Notes under the pieces: generated by a model
The model's input: the letters and a program-made list of their open reading frames with translations, nothing else
Databases searched by the model: none
Told to the model about the DNA's origin: nothing
Part shown: positions 27,677-37,779 of the stretch, one piece after another
Position numbering within the stretch: the first letter of the stretch is position 1
How the letters are laid out: each line of letters begins with the position of its first letter
Translations under genes and position numbers: made by a program
From: Chrysochromulina tobinii
Lineage: Eukaryota > Haptophyta > Prymnesiales > Chrysochromulinaceae
Direction: 5' to 3'
DNA length: 51,322 nt
Assembly: GCA_001275005.1 (NCBI GenBank)
Contig: JWZX01003361.1
Location: forward strand, 1 to 51,322

Positions 27677-28529
27677 ACATTCAAGTTGACGGAAAGAGGG
27701 TGTTGAGGTAAAGCAAAACGCATGCAACGCTCGCGCCTGCATTGACTGCTTCCAAGCAAGCAATGCTTGCAAGTACCTGGCACACCCTGACCCTTCGCCG
27801 AGCCCCGCCCCTGGCCCCGACCCTGATCTAACCCTGACCCGACAGCCCTAGAACCGCAACGCCCTGCCGCCCTGCCCCTGCGCCCTGCCCCTGGCTTACA
27901 TCGTGACGCGTGTCGCGTGAGTGTCGGACGTAGAGTGACGAATCGAATTGGACTCGTAGCTACTAGCTTGGGCCTTGCCGCTTGCGGCGCTTCCAGGCGT
28001 GCGCCGTGCGGCTTGAACGCGTCAGTACTCTGAGTGGCTGCCACCGGGACGGCGGGACGGGTACAGTTTCAGTTACAGTTATAGGGGACAGACGACAGTG
28101 ACGCTTCTCACACCGACATCACCCTTCGCTTGACCCCCGGCGGGGGCCGGGCCGTCCGTCCGGTCTGTGCGCTCTTCTCTCGTCCTCTGCGGCGCGGCGA
28201 GTAAGTACGGGGAGAGCTACTGTAGTCGAGTCTTCTGGATCTTTTCCGAGACTCTCGAGTGCCGCACTGGAACGCAGCAGATATTTGATACGTGACCGCT
28301 ACAGATCTCGATGCTGGGTTTCACGATGCTCGTAAGTCGTATCGCTATACAGGGGGGGTCACGTCAGGTCAACGAACAACCGCCCCCTGCCAACTCGGGC
28401 AGTTCAACGCCGCCCGATGGTCGCCCGCCTCGTTAGGTACGGTCCGGTGAGACAAGAGACAAACTTTTATATGCGGGAGATCTCGCTCAAAGTCTCACTC
28501 CTAACTCATCTTCTGATTTCCTCAATGTG
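27677..28529. other. Intergenic, C-rich low complexity
   Basis: Contains a CCCTGACCC/CCCTGCCCCTG-type degenerate repeat (about 27785-27895), a G7 run at about 28352 and a strong but unassigned donor-like GAGTAAGTACG at about 28199. No reading frame with convincing composition and no tRNA-like fold was recognised. Confidence 0.4.
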
Positions 28530-30170
28530 TCAAACCGCACGGCAGCGAAGCACGAGCGCCTTATGCCAGCGCTCGCCATCGTTCACCTGCCACGAGGCGG
28601 GGTCGCTTAGCCATGCCGGCCCCGCACGAGCTGTCGCCACGCCCTCGCGGTTCACGCCCTCGGCCACCTCTTGTGCGCAGATGGGGCCGCACGCCTGGCC
28701 AAGTTGCTCCATGAGTCCAAAATGCCAGAAGCCGCGATGGAAGCCGAGATGGGCGCTGTGCGGCACAAACCACAGGGCGCGGGCGCAGCGAGAGCCGCGC
28801 TGCACGTAGGCTGGCCTTCCATTTACGTGGCCACGATCGACCAGCAGGTCGTACAGTCCAAAATAGGCAGCTGCGCCGTGTTGGTCGGCCTTGCCGATCA
28901 TGGCATCGGGCAGGCTGCCTACAAGCTCCACGCTCGCTGCATCGACCCACAGTGGCACCTCGATGTACGTGGGGGCGTTCAGGGCGTGCTCGACGGTACC
29001 CTCGGGACGCTGCACAGGGGCTGGCGCCCGCACCGTCCATGGTCCCGTGATGAGCTCCGCCACGACTGCGTCGGCTGTCGCGAGGGCATGCAACGAGCTC
29101 AGGCCGGAGCCATGCTGCTCGCGTCCACCTAGGTGCCAGTGGCCGTGGTCAGGGGAGATCCACAGGAACGTGGAGCCGCCACGACGCGTATATGAGGCGC
29201 GGCCGTTGGTCAGCGTCACGTCGCGATCGAAGAGGCCCAGCAGGCTCGTGCGGTAGTACTCGGCATGGAGGGCGGCGTTGAGGATGGCGGGCAGCGTGCC
29301 GCTCACCACGACCGCGCTCGCACTGCTCGCCATCAGGGCTGCTTGCTCCCCCTCGTCGCTCGCGGAGCCGCAGTAAACGTCGGGAGCCACCACCCACGAG
29401 ACGCCACCGGCACGGGCACCGACGGTGGGTGAAACCTCGTTGTCGCTGTCGTCGTCGTCGTTCTCGTCGCCGTCGCTCGGCGTCGGCGCCGCAGATGCTG
29501 CCTGCCACACTCCGCGGCGCCGTGGCGGCTCTACCACATCGTTGTCCGGGGCATGGGCCCCGAGGTGGCCAGCGGCGCTGCCCTTGAACTGTACCTCGGC
29601 TGCGTGCCAGAAGCAGTTTCGTGAGCCATCCGGCTTCACCGACGAGAACCACAGGGCATGTGAGCCGCCACGCTTCGTGTACGAGGGCTTATCGTTGGTG
29701 AGCTTCGCATCTCGCTCGTAGACGCCGAGGCATGCTCTCGCATGTTCATTTGCTGCCCTCGGTAGCGAGCCCCCGAGGCGCACGGTGGTTGCGCAGGTTG
29801 AAACTTGGTGCACTCGGCACGAGAGCACGCGTAGCTCCTCGCGCGTAGACCTGTGGCCAATATTCGCATTTTCCCAACCATCAGGCGCAGTTCCCGGAGG
29901 AAGCGTCGAAAGGTACGCGTCAACGGCGCTGCGAACCTGGAGGGCGGGCACCAGCGCCACGTCCTCCAAGCCGGCCAGTTTCTCATGAGTCACTGGATTG
30001 ACGATTGCAAAGGGGCACGTGCGCCAGAAGGCGAGAAGCGCGTCGAGTTCAACGGCGTGCCCACTCGAGAGGATGACGGGATTGCACATCACCTTCATCG
30101 TGATCGGGCAGAGCAGTTCGTCGGGCGATGAAGGCTTCCATTGTGCATCGGGCGCCACTGAAGACTCCAT
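28530..30170 (-). CDS. U-box protein with three NGRPxY-type repeats
   Basis: 546 aa from the ATG at 30170. Residues 16-85 are a U-box (PDELLCPITMKVMCNPVILS, then GHAVELDALLAFW, NPVTHEKL, LVPALQVRSAVDAYL), the RING-like E2-binding fold of ubiquitin ligases. Three copies of a roughly 45-residue motif follow: LTNDKPSYTKRGGSHALWF, LTNGRASYTRRGGSTFLWI and HVNGRPAYVQRG...ALWF. Each is preceded by a (L/F)G(V/L)(Y/F)(E/D) strand and followed by a W-H-(A/L/F) strand. These look like beta-structured substrate-binding modules. An acidic linker (DENDDDDSDNE) separates repeats 1 and 2. The protein probably ubiquitinates targets bound by the repeats (inference). Single exon. Confidence 0.8.
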   Translation of the reverse strand: MESSVAPDAQWKPSSPDELLCPITMKVMCNPVILSSGHAVELDALLAFWRTCPFAIVNPVTHEKLAGLEDVALVPALQVRSAVDAYLSTLPPGTAPDGWENANIGHRSTREELRVLSCRVHQVSTCATTVRLGGSLPRAANEHARACLGVYERDAKLTNDKPSYTKRGGSHALWFSSVKPDGSRNCFWHAAEVQFKGSAAGHLGAHAPDNDVVEPPRRRGVWQAASAAPTPSDGDENDDDDSDNEVSPTVGARAGGVSWVVAPDVYCGSASDEGEQAALMASSASAVVVSGTLPAILNAALHAEYYRTSLLGLFDRDVTLTNGRASYTRRGGSTFLWISPDHGHWHLGGREQHGSGLSSLHALATADAVVAELITGPWTVRAPAPVQRPEGTVEHALNAPTYIEVPLWVDAASVELVGSLPDAMIGKADQHGAAAYFGLYDLLVDRGHVNGRPAYVQRGSRCARALWFVPHSAHLGFHRGFWHFGLMEQLGQACGPICAQEVAEGVNREGVATARAGPAWLSDPASWQVNDGERWHKALVLRCRAV

Positions 30171-30326
30171 GATGTGAGACGAGAGCCAATGCTGTGAAAT
30201 TCGAATTAAAATATGGGCTGTGAAAGTCAGGCGAGAAAAATTGCATCCGTGAGACGCGAATATTCTTGACGAAACGCTTTTCACAAATATGCGACTGAGC
30301 TCTGGCCGTCCGCGATGGGCTCTCTC

Positions 30327-32211
30327 TCACAGAGCCGTTTGCTCCAGAATTGTGGCCATCGCAACCTCTTCGGCGACCACCGCATGTATGGCCTCGAAGC
30401 GCGCATACCGTTCTGTGATGGGCGAAACGATCACGGAGCAGCAGATGATGAAGATGCAAATGAGTATGCCGAGGCCCGGTGTCGCGATGACGTTGGAGAG
30501 GTAGGTGAGCATGATGCCGAAGATTTGCGTACCGAGCATCACGAGATTATTGGAGGCGCCTTCGGAGAGCGTGGCTGCCTCCGCGAGCAGCTCGAGTGCT
30601 GGCACGGTCGCCATCGATGAAAAGAGTCCCGAGGTGGCGACGAGAACGATGGCGAGTGGCTCTCCGCCGGGGCCGAAACTCACACCGCCGGTGTTGGTCA
30701 CGAAAAAGGGCGGCGGCGGCATCGACATGATGATGAGCCCGAAGTTGATCGTGAGTGCCAGGTAGCAGAGGAGCACTAGCCGCTTGAGACGGCGCTCGAA
30801 GAAACGGTCGGCGACCATTCCACCAAACGAGCCTCCGATGGCGTACGTGGCGGTCGACGCTAGGGCGAACCGGTCGCCTTGGGCATTGCTGAGCCGAGCA
30901 TACGCGCTGTAGTTACACGGCAGGTAGGTCGCGCCCCCTTCGTTTGCGAAGGCGAGCGGCAGTACCTGTCCGTAGGCCTGGTACCTGCGAGGAGGGCAGA
31001 TGGGCCACGTGTGAGGAGCCAGAGCCACGGATCACGACTTCAACTTGACCGATTTGACCGGCTTTGAGGCTGAGGGGTTCGAGTGCGGCAGGCTGCACTC
31101 ACACTCCAGTGGACCAGGAGACAGAGATGATGAGCAGGACAGACGAGAGGCCGACGTTCCGAAGAGAAGACAGCCACGAGCTCTTCGCGATCGAACGGCT
31201 CCTCGCGCCGGCGCGGGCGCCCTCGCTGGCATCTCCGGGGGCAGCGGGCTGAGTCGACCGGTCCAGCTGGGAAGGGGGGGGGTCGTGGGGATCGAGATCT
31301 CGTCGGTCTGACCGCAGAGTGTCTGTGAGACGATCCAGTAGCCCCCCGCCGGTAGAGCGACGGCCCTCGGTGAGCCCATCGTGGAGCAGCGGCTCGGCAG
31401 TATCTCTCGTCCCCCGTCCCACGAGACGATCGAGTAGCCCCCCGCCCGTGGACCTCGTGCCGTCCCTCGTGTGCGTCCCACGCGTGCTCGCCCCCCGCGT
31501 CGCGTCCCTCGTGGCCCTCGAGATTAACGTATCCCGATAGATCTTGAGAGGGCTCTCGTCGGAAACTGGGCGGTCGGGGAACCACGCGAGGATAATGATG
31601 CAATTGAGCACCGATAGGCCGAGCTGTACATGGAGCGTGTAGAGCACATCGAAGTCGGCGCAGAAGAAGAGGCTGATGGCCGTGAAGAGCAACTGGCCGG
31701 CAAAGTAGGCTGAGTACACGTTCCCGGTGGCACCACTGCGCTCGTCCGGCGGAAACCACACGGCGCTGATCCGACTGCAAGCGCCCTGCACACACCCGGT
31801 GCACACGCCGCCGGCGGAGCTACCGAACAGCACCAACCATACTTGCACTTCCGCCGACGGCACTAGTGTCGCGACGTACCAGCAGAACGATTGCACAAAC
31901 TGTGTCAGAGAGCCGATTACGGCGATGGTGCGCAGGCCGGTCGGTGCGGGCGACGGGCGCTCGCGCAGCAAGTAGATTGCGATGAAGATGAAGCCCGCTT
32001 GTGCGATGTTATTGCAGTTGAGCGTCCATCCCTCTAGGTTCCGGGTGAGCGAGGGCAGCAGCAGTATGCTCAGGTCGGGGTTGAGAGCAAAGACGGAGAA
32101 GCTCGCGCCTTGCAAGAAAGAGACGGCAGCGAAGGCGGCGAGGACGCGGAAGCGAATAGGCAGCACCGTTTGGCAAGAGAACCGCGGTTCTGCGACTGGC
32201 ACAAGCGGCAT
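30327..32211 (-). CDS. MFS-type membrane transporter
   Basis: Model: complement(join(30327..30984, 31103..32211)), 588 aa; a 118-bp GT-AG intron joins SWSTGV to YQAYGQVLP in frame. About twelve hydrophobic segments, six before and six after a long hydrophilic loop, give a major-facilitator layout. WFPPDERSGATGNVYSAYFAGQL in the first half and GGSFGGMVADRFFERRLKRL in the second recall the FLVCR/DIRC2 (SLC49) branch, whose members move haem, choline or related cargo; substrate is not determinable. The central cytosolic loop contains two copies of RSTGGGLLDRL separated by 27 residues and several TRDGT/TRGT units, a recently expanded repeat. The 3' end is confidently helical (LGILICIFIICCSVIV). 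Confidence 0.78.
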
Positions 32212-32395
32212 TGCTTATTTGTGGCCCGTGCGCTTGGGAACCTCTGACAAAGTTATGTCCGACGCCTGCATGGTCAAAAGCGCCGATCCACTTCGAAAGC
32301 GCCGAATCGAGCGTCAACTAGAAAACGCTTGGAGACCGCTACGCAAAAACCGCCCTCTCACCTTTGCGTGCCACCCGCGCGCTGCTGAGCCGCTA

Positions 32396-34468
32396 CTAAT
32401 CATACGACGTAGATGCAATGTCCAAGGGCAAATGCGCTCCGCCCGCTCCGGCGCTGCTGCGGGCGCTGGCACCGCCCCTGACGTCCTGCTGCTGCGGCAC
32501 CTGCCAGCCACCATACAAGTAACCGCCGTACCCGCCGCCGCCGCCGCCACCGCCGCCGCCACTGTAGCTGGCATGACCTCCGCCGCCGCCGTAGCCGTCG
32601 TAGCCCTCACGACAGTTTCCACGGCCGCCGCCACCGCCACCACCGCCCGGCCAGCCACGCCCTCCTCCCACGCCGTTGCCCTTGCCACCCTGCCAGCCGC
32701 CCGCCCATCCACCACCCTGCCAGCCGCCGCCGCCACCACCCTGCCAGCCGCCGCCGCCACCACCCTGCCAGCCGCCACCGCCACCACCCTGCGAGCCGCC
32801 ACCGCCACCACCCTGCGAGCCGCCGCCGCCATCGCCCTGCCAGCCGCCACCGCTGCCGCCATCTCCCGGCCAGCCGCCCTTCCCGCCGCCCTTTCCGCCG
32901 CCCTTCTTACCGCCACCTTTGTCGCCGCCGCCGGCACCCACAGCGGTGCCCACGGCGGCGCCCTTTCCCCAGGCGCCCTTGCCCTTGCCGCAATCGGCGG
33001 GACGCTTGGGCGGTGGCACTTGAAGGTCCTCTAGCCGCTTGCGTTTCATCGAGTTGGCCGGGTTGGCCACGTACCTAATTAGGGAGGCACTCAGGCAATC
33101 ATCGATCATCAGATGCAATCAAGCTCATCAGAAGCAATCAAGCCATCGAGTGGGCCACGCACCCCTCGTCGATGGCCAGGCACAGCTGCCGGCCGACACT
33201 TGGCTCTACCTCCTGCCCGTCGCGCGAAATCTTGATCGGCTTGTCCTCATTATACGGGTTGCGCAGGTGCATCACGTCGTTGAAGCTCAGGTCGTATATG
33301 GTCTGCCACTTGACCTTGAAAGTGCTGCCCCACGCCGGCGCCTTGACGTCGCCCTCCGCCCCAGTCCACAGCGCGGAGACGTCCTCGTCTGTGCCCGCCT
33401 CGCCCGTGCGTGACGCCATGCGCGCATATCCCTGGAAGGCTCGCGACTCATTGACGCTGAAGAAGAGGATGACGGCCTCGGCCTCGTTGAACGCGGCGTT
33501 CAGCTTCTGCTCGTTGCGCGGCTGCGTAGCCCACACCGCCTTCTCTGGGAGATGCATGCGAGATGGGCGAGGCATGTGTTCAGGGCCAAAGCGCGAGACG
33601 AGTGGGTGGCGCGCGCGCGCGCTCAGCACGGCGCTCATCATGGTGCTCAGAACGGCGCGAGTGAGCCAGGTGTGTGCGCACGCATTGAGATCTTGAGATC
33701 GCGAGCACAGATGCAGGTGCAGATGCAGGTGTGTGCGCACGCATTGAGATCTTGAGATCGCGAGCACAGAAGGACTTGATGACGAAGAAGCGCGTGTTTG
33801 CGGGCAGCCGGCGTGATGGCCAACCCTTCTGGACATCGGGCACGGCGCCCAGCCCGGCGCCCAGCTGCCGAGGCGCGCTGATAAGACCAGCTGAGCCGCC
33901 TGGCTGCGAGGCCAAGCTGGCCGTCGAGTCCCCACAGCTCGAGCCCGTGCTCAGGGTGGTCGTGGCACTGCCATGGGTCGAGCCTGCCACTGGTCGTGTG
34001 GAGACGCTGCCGGTCATCGGCGCGGCGGCCGAACACGATGGCGGCGGGCCTGCCGAGCGCAGCATGCGATCACGTCAGAAGCAGCAGTGACCCACACACG
34101 CTTCGTCTCGCATGCAGATGCAGGCATCGGACGGCCCTTAGGACGTGCGCAGCAGCTAGGTGAGCAGACTTGCTTCTTACAATCGCATGGTGTTGGATCG
34201 CATATGGACAGGGGCCATGGCGGTCATCATATGCGACAGTCCTCGTATTACCGACGGTCCTCGTGGTCTCCACGACCTCCTCCCTCGCAGTCACTCGCTT
34301 CTCCTGCACCCTCGCCTCATCTGGCAGTGAGTCACGCCGAGCGATCTCGAGCACGTCCTCGTCGTCGTCGCCGAGCAATGCGTCCTGTGATTATGGAGCA
34401 GTCAGGAGGCGGTCGCGTCAGCGCGTCACCGCCGATCGTCGGAAGTACTGCATGTCTGCTCGCACCAT
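32396..34468 (-). CDS. YTH-domain m6A reader with glycine-rich C-terminus
   Basis: Model: complement(join(32396..33074, 33163..33544, 33741..34049, 34252..34384, 34430..34468)), 513 aa; every junction is GT-AG and in phase. The YTH domain is split over three exons: RFFVIKSFCARDLKISM|QKAVWATQPRNE, AFNEAEAVILFFSVNES.AFQGYARM, FKVKWQTIYDLSFNDVMHL and RQLCLAIDEG|. W of KAVWA and W of FKVKW are two of the expected aromatic-cage residues. After YTH, KRKRLEDLQVPPPKRP is a likely nuclear signal, then about 150 residues of GGGW/GGWQGG repeats typical of RNA-binding low-complexity tails. It is probably a nuclear YTHDC1-type N6-methyladenosine reader. The two short 5' exons (MVRADMQYF...; acidic DALLGDDDED) are the least certain part. 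Confidence 0.82.
33075..33162 (-). repeat. Introner-like intron in the YTH gene
   Basis: Sense strand starts GTGCGTGGCC and ends CCTCCCTAATTAG. The interior is TTGATTGC and CTGATGA repeats. The exon after it starts GTACGTGGCC...AACTCGATGA, mirroring GTGCGTGGCC...CACTCGATGG at the intron start: an imperfect flanking duplication like those of the other family members. Confidence 0.65.
33545..33740 (-). repeat. YTH intron with 44-bp exon-derived duplication
   Basis: A perfect 44-bp direct repeat (33667-33710 and 33726-33769) is separated by 15 bp. The right copy covers the 3' end of the upstream coding exon (CARDLKISM) and its donor; the left copy lies in the intron. The duplicated donor is therefore a potential alternative splice site. 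Removing 33545-33740 gives KISMQKAVWA in frame. Confidence 0.7.
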
Positions 34469-34797
34469 CGTGAGAAACTCACACGTGAATTGACATGAAC
34501 GTGAATCGTGTGAACGTGTACCTGCGTGGTTTCTAACACAGGCAGCCACGGGCATAGAAAATCAAACATCCTTTGGAAAAAATCGTTGGCCATGTCCATG
34601 TGAGCACATCCGAGCGGCGGCGAGCGCAGCGCGCGCGCCGACCGCTCCCGGCCCCTCTTGCGAAGCCAGCCTGACCCTGATCGCGCGTCTGTCCCGTTCC
34701 ATGAGCAGGAAGCAGGCTCCACCCGCCAATCCGCGCGAAAGCCTAACTCGCAACAAGGGTGCGGAGAGAGACGCCCTCACCCTCGCCTTCGCTGCTG
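34469..34797. other. Divergent promoter between YTH and PPP1R36-like genes
   Basis: No gene was seen. CACGTGAATTGACATGAACGTGAATCGTGTGAACGTG near 34482-34520 contains three GTGAA(T/C) direct repeats and CACGTG, a possible E-box-like regulatory site. Confidence 0.35.
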
Positions 34798-35769
34798 ATG
34801 CGGCCGCCGTTGGCCACTTCGCTCATCGAACGCCCTCGCGCGTCGCCGCTCGCAGATATGGTGCTCGCGGCGATGAAGTACAAGGTCCACAGCGCGGCTT
34901 TCAAGAAGTTTTGCAAGAGCGATACCATGGACACCTTCCTGCATGCGTGCATCGAGTACTTTGCTGTCTACTTCGAGGCGCGCAAGATTGAGGAGGACGA
35001 GGCGGCGTCAGCGGAGAAGCGGCGCGACGCGCTCGCGAGCGGGCTAGAACCGGACCATTTCCCGACGGGCGGCGCCTCGTCCGGCGCCGGTGCGAGCAAG
35101 CTGCTGCTTGAAAAGGAGATGGAGCAGCGCGCGCGGCGTCGTGACATTGCACTCGTGTACGCATCGATCCTGCTGACGCACTCGAACTACGCGAACACGC
35201 AGCAAGAGCGCGCATTCTTCGAGTCGCTCTATGACTTCTCGAAGCGTGTGCTCTTCTCGATCAACAATCGCAAGCACTGGCACGCCATCGAGGATGAGCT
35301 TGATCGTGTCTTCCGCTCACAATATTTCAACCTGTCGCAGCGCAAGAACAGCAGCGCAAAGAACAACAGCAGCGCGCAGGTGAGCTTCAAGGAGCTCTAC
35401 GAGAAGCACGGCGGTGCCGAGGGCTTCGGACGCGCGGCTGGCAGTGGCGGGCCCAGGCGCTCCTCGATCCATAAGGCGTTGCTGATGCGCTCGCCCATCA
35501 TCTCGGAAATCTTCCCAACGGCCACGGACCGTGCCGCTCGCGAGGCCGAATTGGCCAAAACCATGGCCGAGCATCACGCTGACACCGACACCGAGGACGG
35601 CGAATACGGCGGTACGATGCCGACGACGCACGCATCGATGCGCAGCTCCATCCGCGGCTCGACGAGCGCCGTACCGGGCGCCACCGAAGCGCCACTGCTC
35701 GATGGCGAGGATGCGATGGAGGCGCTCGTGCAGGAGACCTCACGCTCCTTCAGCTCCTTTGTCGGCTGA
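34798..35769 (+). CDS. PPP1R36-like (protein phosphatase 1 regulatory) protein
   Basis: 323 aa from the ATG at 34798. The helical core (about residues 30-190) reads KYKVHSAAFKKFCKSDTMDT, DIALVYASILLTHSNYANTQ, ERAFFESLYDFSKRVLFSI and HWHAIEDELDRVFRSQYFNL. This is the pattern of the PPP1R36 family, found in flagellated eukaryotes. The C-terminus is disordered, with MRSSIRGSTSAVPG and an acidic end. No RVxF motif is obvious, so PP1 binding is not demonstrated. Single exon; divergent from the YTH gene. With IFT27 2.3 kb away and the axonemal gene upstream, it adds to the flagellar content of the window, though no co-regulation is shown. Confidence 0.65.
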   Translation: MRPPLATSLIERPRASPLADMVLAAMKYKVHSAAFKKFCKSDTMDTFLHACIEYFAVYFEARKIEEDEAASAEKRRDALASGLEPDHFPTGGASSGAGASKLLLEKEMEQRARRRDIALVYASILLTHSNYANTQQERAFFESLYDFSKRVLFSINNRKHWHAIEDELDRVFRSQYFNLSQRKNSSAKNNSSAQVSFKELYEKHGGAEGFGRAAGSGGPRRSSIHKALLMRSPIISEIFPTATDRAAREAELAKTMAEHHADTDTEDGEYGGTMPTTHASMRSSIRGSTSAVPGATEAPLLDGEDAMEALVQETSRSFSSFVG

Positions 35770-36477
35770 GCGCACTTCTGACGCACACGCACGCACGCAC
35801 ACACGCACGCGCGGGAGCTCGCGCCTCGCGTCACACTCCTTTACGGAGGGCTCGGCTTCGGAAGTGCTCGGCTTCGGAAGCGCCTCGCGTCACACTCCCT
35901 TACAGAGTGCGCAGCGGACGGCGCGCCGACGAAGACCGTTCGCTCCATCCTGCATGGTTACGAGCAGATAACGCGCAGAAGGCAGAGTACAGCGTGCACA
36001 GCTGAGTGCTCACGCTCGCTCTCTTCCGTGCCACTGGTCTACGATCGATGCCGACGTGATTTGTCCAGTGGGCACGCAGCGCGCTCGTCTGAGACCGGCG
36101 CGAGAGAGGCGCGACAGCCCCGGAGGCCCCGTGTCCGACGTACCGTCGCGACTCCGGACCGACGCCAGTTTGCCGTTATGCCGAGTTACGACTTACCGTG
36201 AAACATTGGCGGTTTAAGCGTTTACGGATTTGAAACATGCTACTTTACATGCACAGCCACCCAGCACCTGTAGACATATTGACAACTTCGCAGCTGCCGT
36301 CAGACTGCTCGCAAGCTCGTGTTATGCCGGCGCATGCACAAAATGGACTGTGCGCTGCACATGGAGCATGGACCGTTGCACATGTGGCATGCGCATGCGA
36401 ACACGTACGTTTCGGCATCCTATCGCTATATGCTTGCCTAACTATGGTGAAAGAGCGCTGGCGACGGTCGAGCAGCG
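35770..36477. other. Intergenic with short direct repeats
   Basis: A CA/CACG microsatellite sits at about 35783-35812. GCGCCTCGCGTCACACTCC occurs twice (about 35821 and 35880), and the 15-mer TGCTCGGCTTCGGAA-like unit is duplicated between them. No gene was seen. Confidence 0.45.
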
Positions 36478-36840
36478 TCACCCATCGAATGCGCCGGCTG
36501 CCAACAGGAAGCCCATAACCAGCGCAAGAGTTAACGCCATTATGAAAAAGCAGCAGAACTGCAAATGTCGTTGCAGGCAGCTCCGCGTGTGGTAATGTGT
36601 GTCCCACACGTGGTGCACGATGTGCAGCTGCTCGCCGCGCTCGTCACCCCACGACATTTTGCGCTTCAACTTTGCGGGGACGACACGTTTCACTTTGCCC
36701 AAGATGGACCCATCCTCGACCGGGCTCATTTCGCACGTGCTGCTGCTGCGGCTCATGTTGTCAAGCAGGGCGTCCCTGCTCCTGAGGCTCGGGCGCTTGG
36801 GTGTAGCGCTGAGTGAGGGTGGCACGATGGGGCCAGGCAT
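36478..36840 (-). CDS. Small tail-anchored membrane protein
   Basis: 120 aa from the ATG at 36840; the frame is open to 36903. The N-terminal half is basic and Ser-rich (RSSSTCEMSPVEDGSILGKV), then KLKRKMSWGDERGEQLHIVH. The (V/M)SW.D..G..L..V pattern recurs in unnamed protist proteins. The C-terminal 28 residues (QFCCFFIMALTLALVMGFLL) form a single membrane helix with almost no tail, predicting a tail-anchored topology with the body in the cytosol. No family is assigned. It is divergent from IFT27 (about 260 bp). Confidence 0.55.
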   Translation of the reverse strand: MPGPIVPPSLSATPKRPSLRSRDALLDNMSRSSSTCEMSPVEDGSILGKVKRVVPAKLKRKMSWGDERGEQLHIVHHVWDTHYHTRSCLQRHLQFCCFFIMALTLALVMGFLLAAGAFDG

Positions 36841-37100
36841 CGCTCGCTCGCCTTGTTCAAAAGCCGCCGCCTCCACGGCTCTCCAGCGACGCCATCGCCA
36901 CAACCGCCTATCACTTTTTTCGGCGGCACGGCGACGGCGACGGCGCGTCGTGAAACCCGAGCGATAAGAAATATATGCGAGAGCAGAATCGCGCTTCCTC
37001 AGTGACAGTGATTCAAGTCAAAGAATGGACTTTTCACTTAACAGCCGCGATGAGTGTGAACTGCCCGAGGTGCCGCCAACGTCTCCAAGGACTCCATAGG

Positions 37101-37777
37101 ATGGAGAAGCCCGCCAAGATCGTGGCGCGCCCAAAGCTGGCGATTGTACGCACACGCCGAGCGGAACTCGACGCCCTGCACTCGCGAGCGCGCAATTCTC
37201 CTCCAACCCCTCCTCAGCCCCCCAAACAAATCCGCTCTCATCGTCTTCAAACCTTTGTGAATGCTTGCAGATCGGCGACCCCGCGGTGGGCAAGACGGCG
37301 CTCACGCAGATGTTCCACTCCAACGGGCAGCGCTTCCCCAAGGCGTACAATATGACTTGTGGCGTCGATTTCTGCGTCAAGGCCGTCACAGTGCCGGGAA
37401 CCACGGACGCTGTCGAGTTTCATTGCTTCGACGTTGGTGGCCAGGACATCTTCAGTGAGATGTTCGGCTCCTACTGCGAGGGCACCAAGGCGGTGCTGCT
37501 CGTGTACGATGTGACGCGCGGACACACCTTCGAGGCGTGTGGCAACTGGTACAGCCGGCTGCTCGAGGCGACCGGCGCGGAGGGCCTTCCCGGTGCTGTC
37601 GTGGCCAACAAGGTGGATCTGCGCGAGCGCATCGTGATCAACCGGCAAGTGGGCCAGCGCATGGCTGCGAGCATGAATATGCCGTACTTTGAGACGTCCG
37701 CGCTCGACGGGCACGCGTGCGACGAGCCCTTCGTAGAGCTGGCTAAGGCTTTCGCGGGAGGGGCGGATCAGCCATAG
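37101..37777 (+). CDS. IFT27: Intraflagellar transport small GTPase IFT27 (RABL4)
   Basis: Model: join(37101..37145, 37271..37777), 183 aa; 125-bp GT-AG intron, junction KLAI|IGDPAVGKT in frame. G motifs: P-loop GDPAVGKTA (17-25), switch region YNMTCGVDFCVKAV, DVGGQD (G3), NKVD (G4) and ETSAL (G5). MT.GV...V..V..P.T...VE between G1 and G3, a large aromatic-rich switch II (FSEMFGSYCEGTKAVLLVYD) and the lack of a C-terminal prenylation cysteine match IFT27 rather than ordinary Rabs. IFT27 pairs with IFT25 in IFT-B and helps export cargo from cilia through the BBSome. A longer start at 37050 is possible, but KIVARPKLAI fits the expected N-terminus. Confidence 0.85.
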
Positions 37778-37779
37778 AT

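Noticed and set aside
27785-27895. CCCTGACCC-type sequence as a telomere tract
   Set aside because: Units are degenerate in length and sequence; better described as C-rich low complexity.
30327-32211. MFS gene as two separate half-transporters
   Set aside because: A clean GT-AG intron restores one 12-helix protein in frame (STGV|YQAYG).
34170-34493. Plus-strand frame with hydrophobic start
   Set aside because: Overlaps better-supported 5' exons of the YTH gene on the other strand and starts without an ATG.
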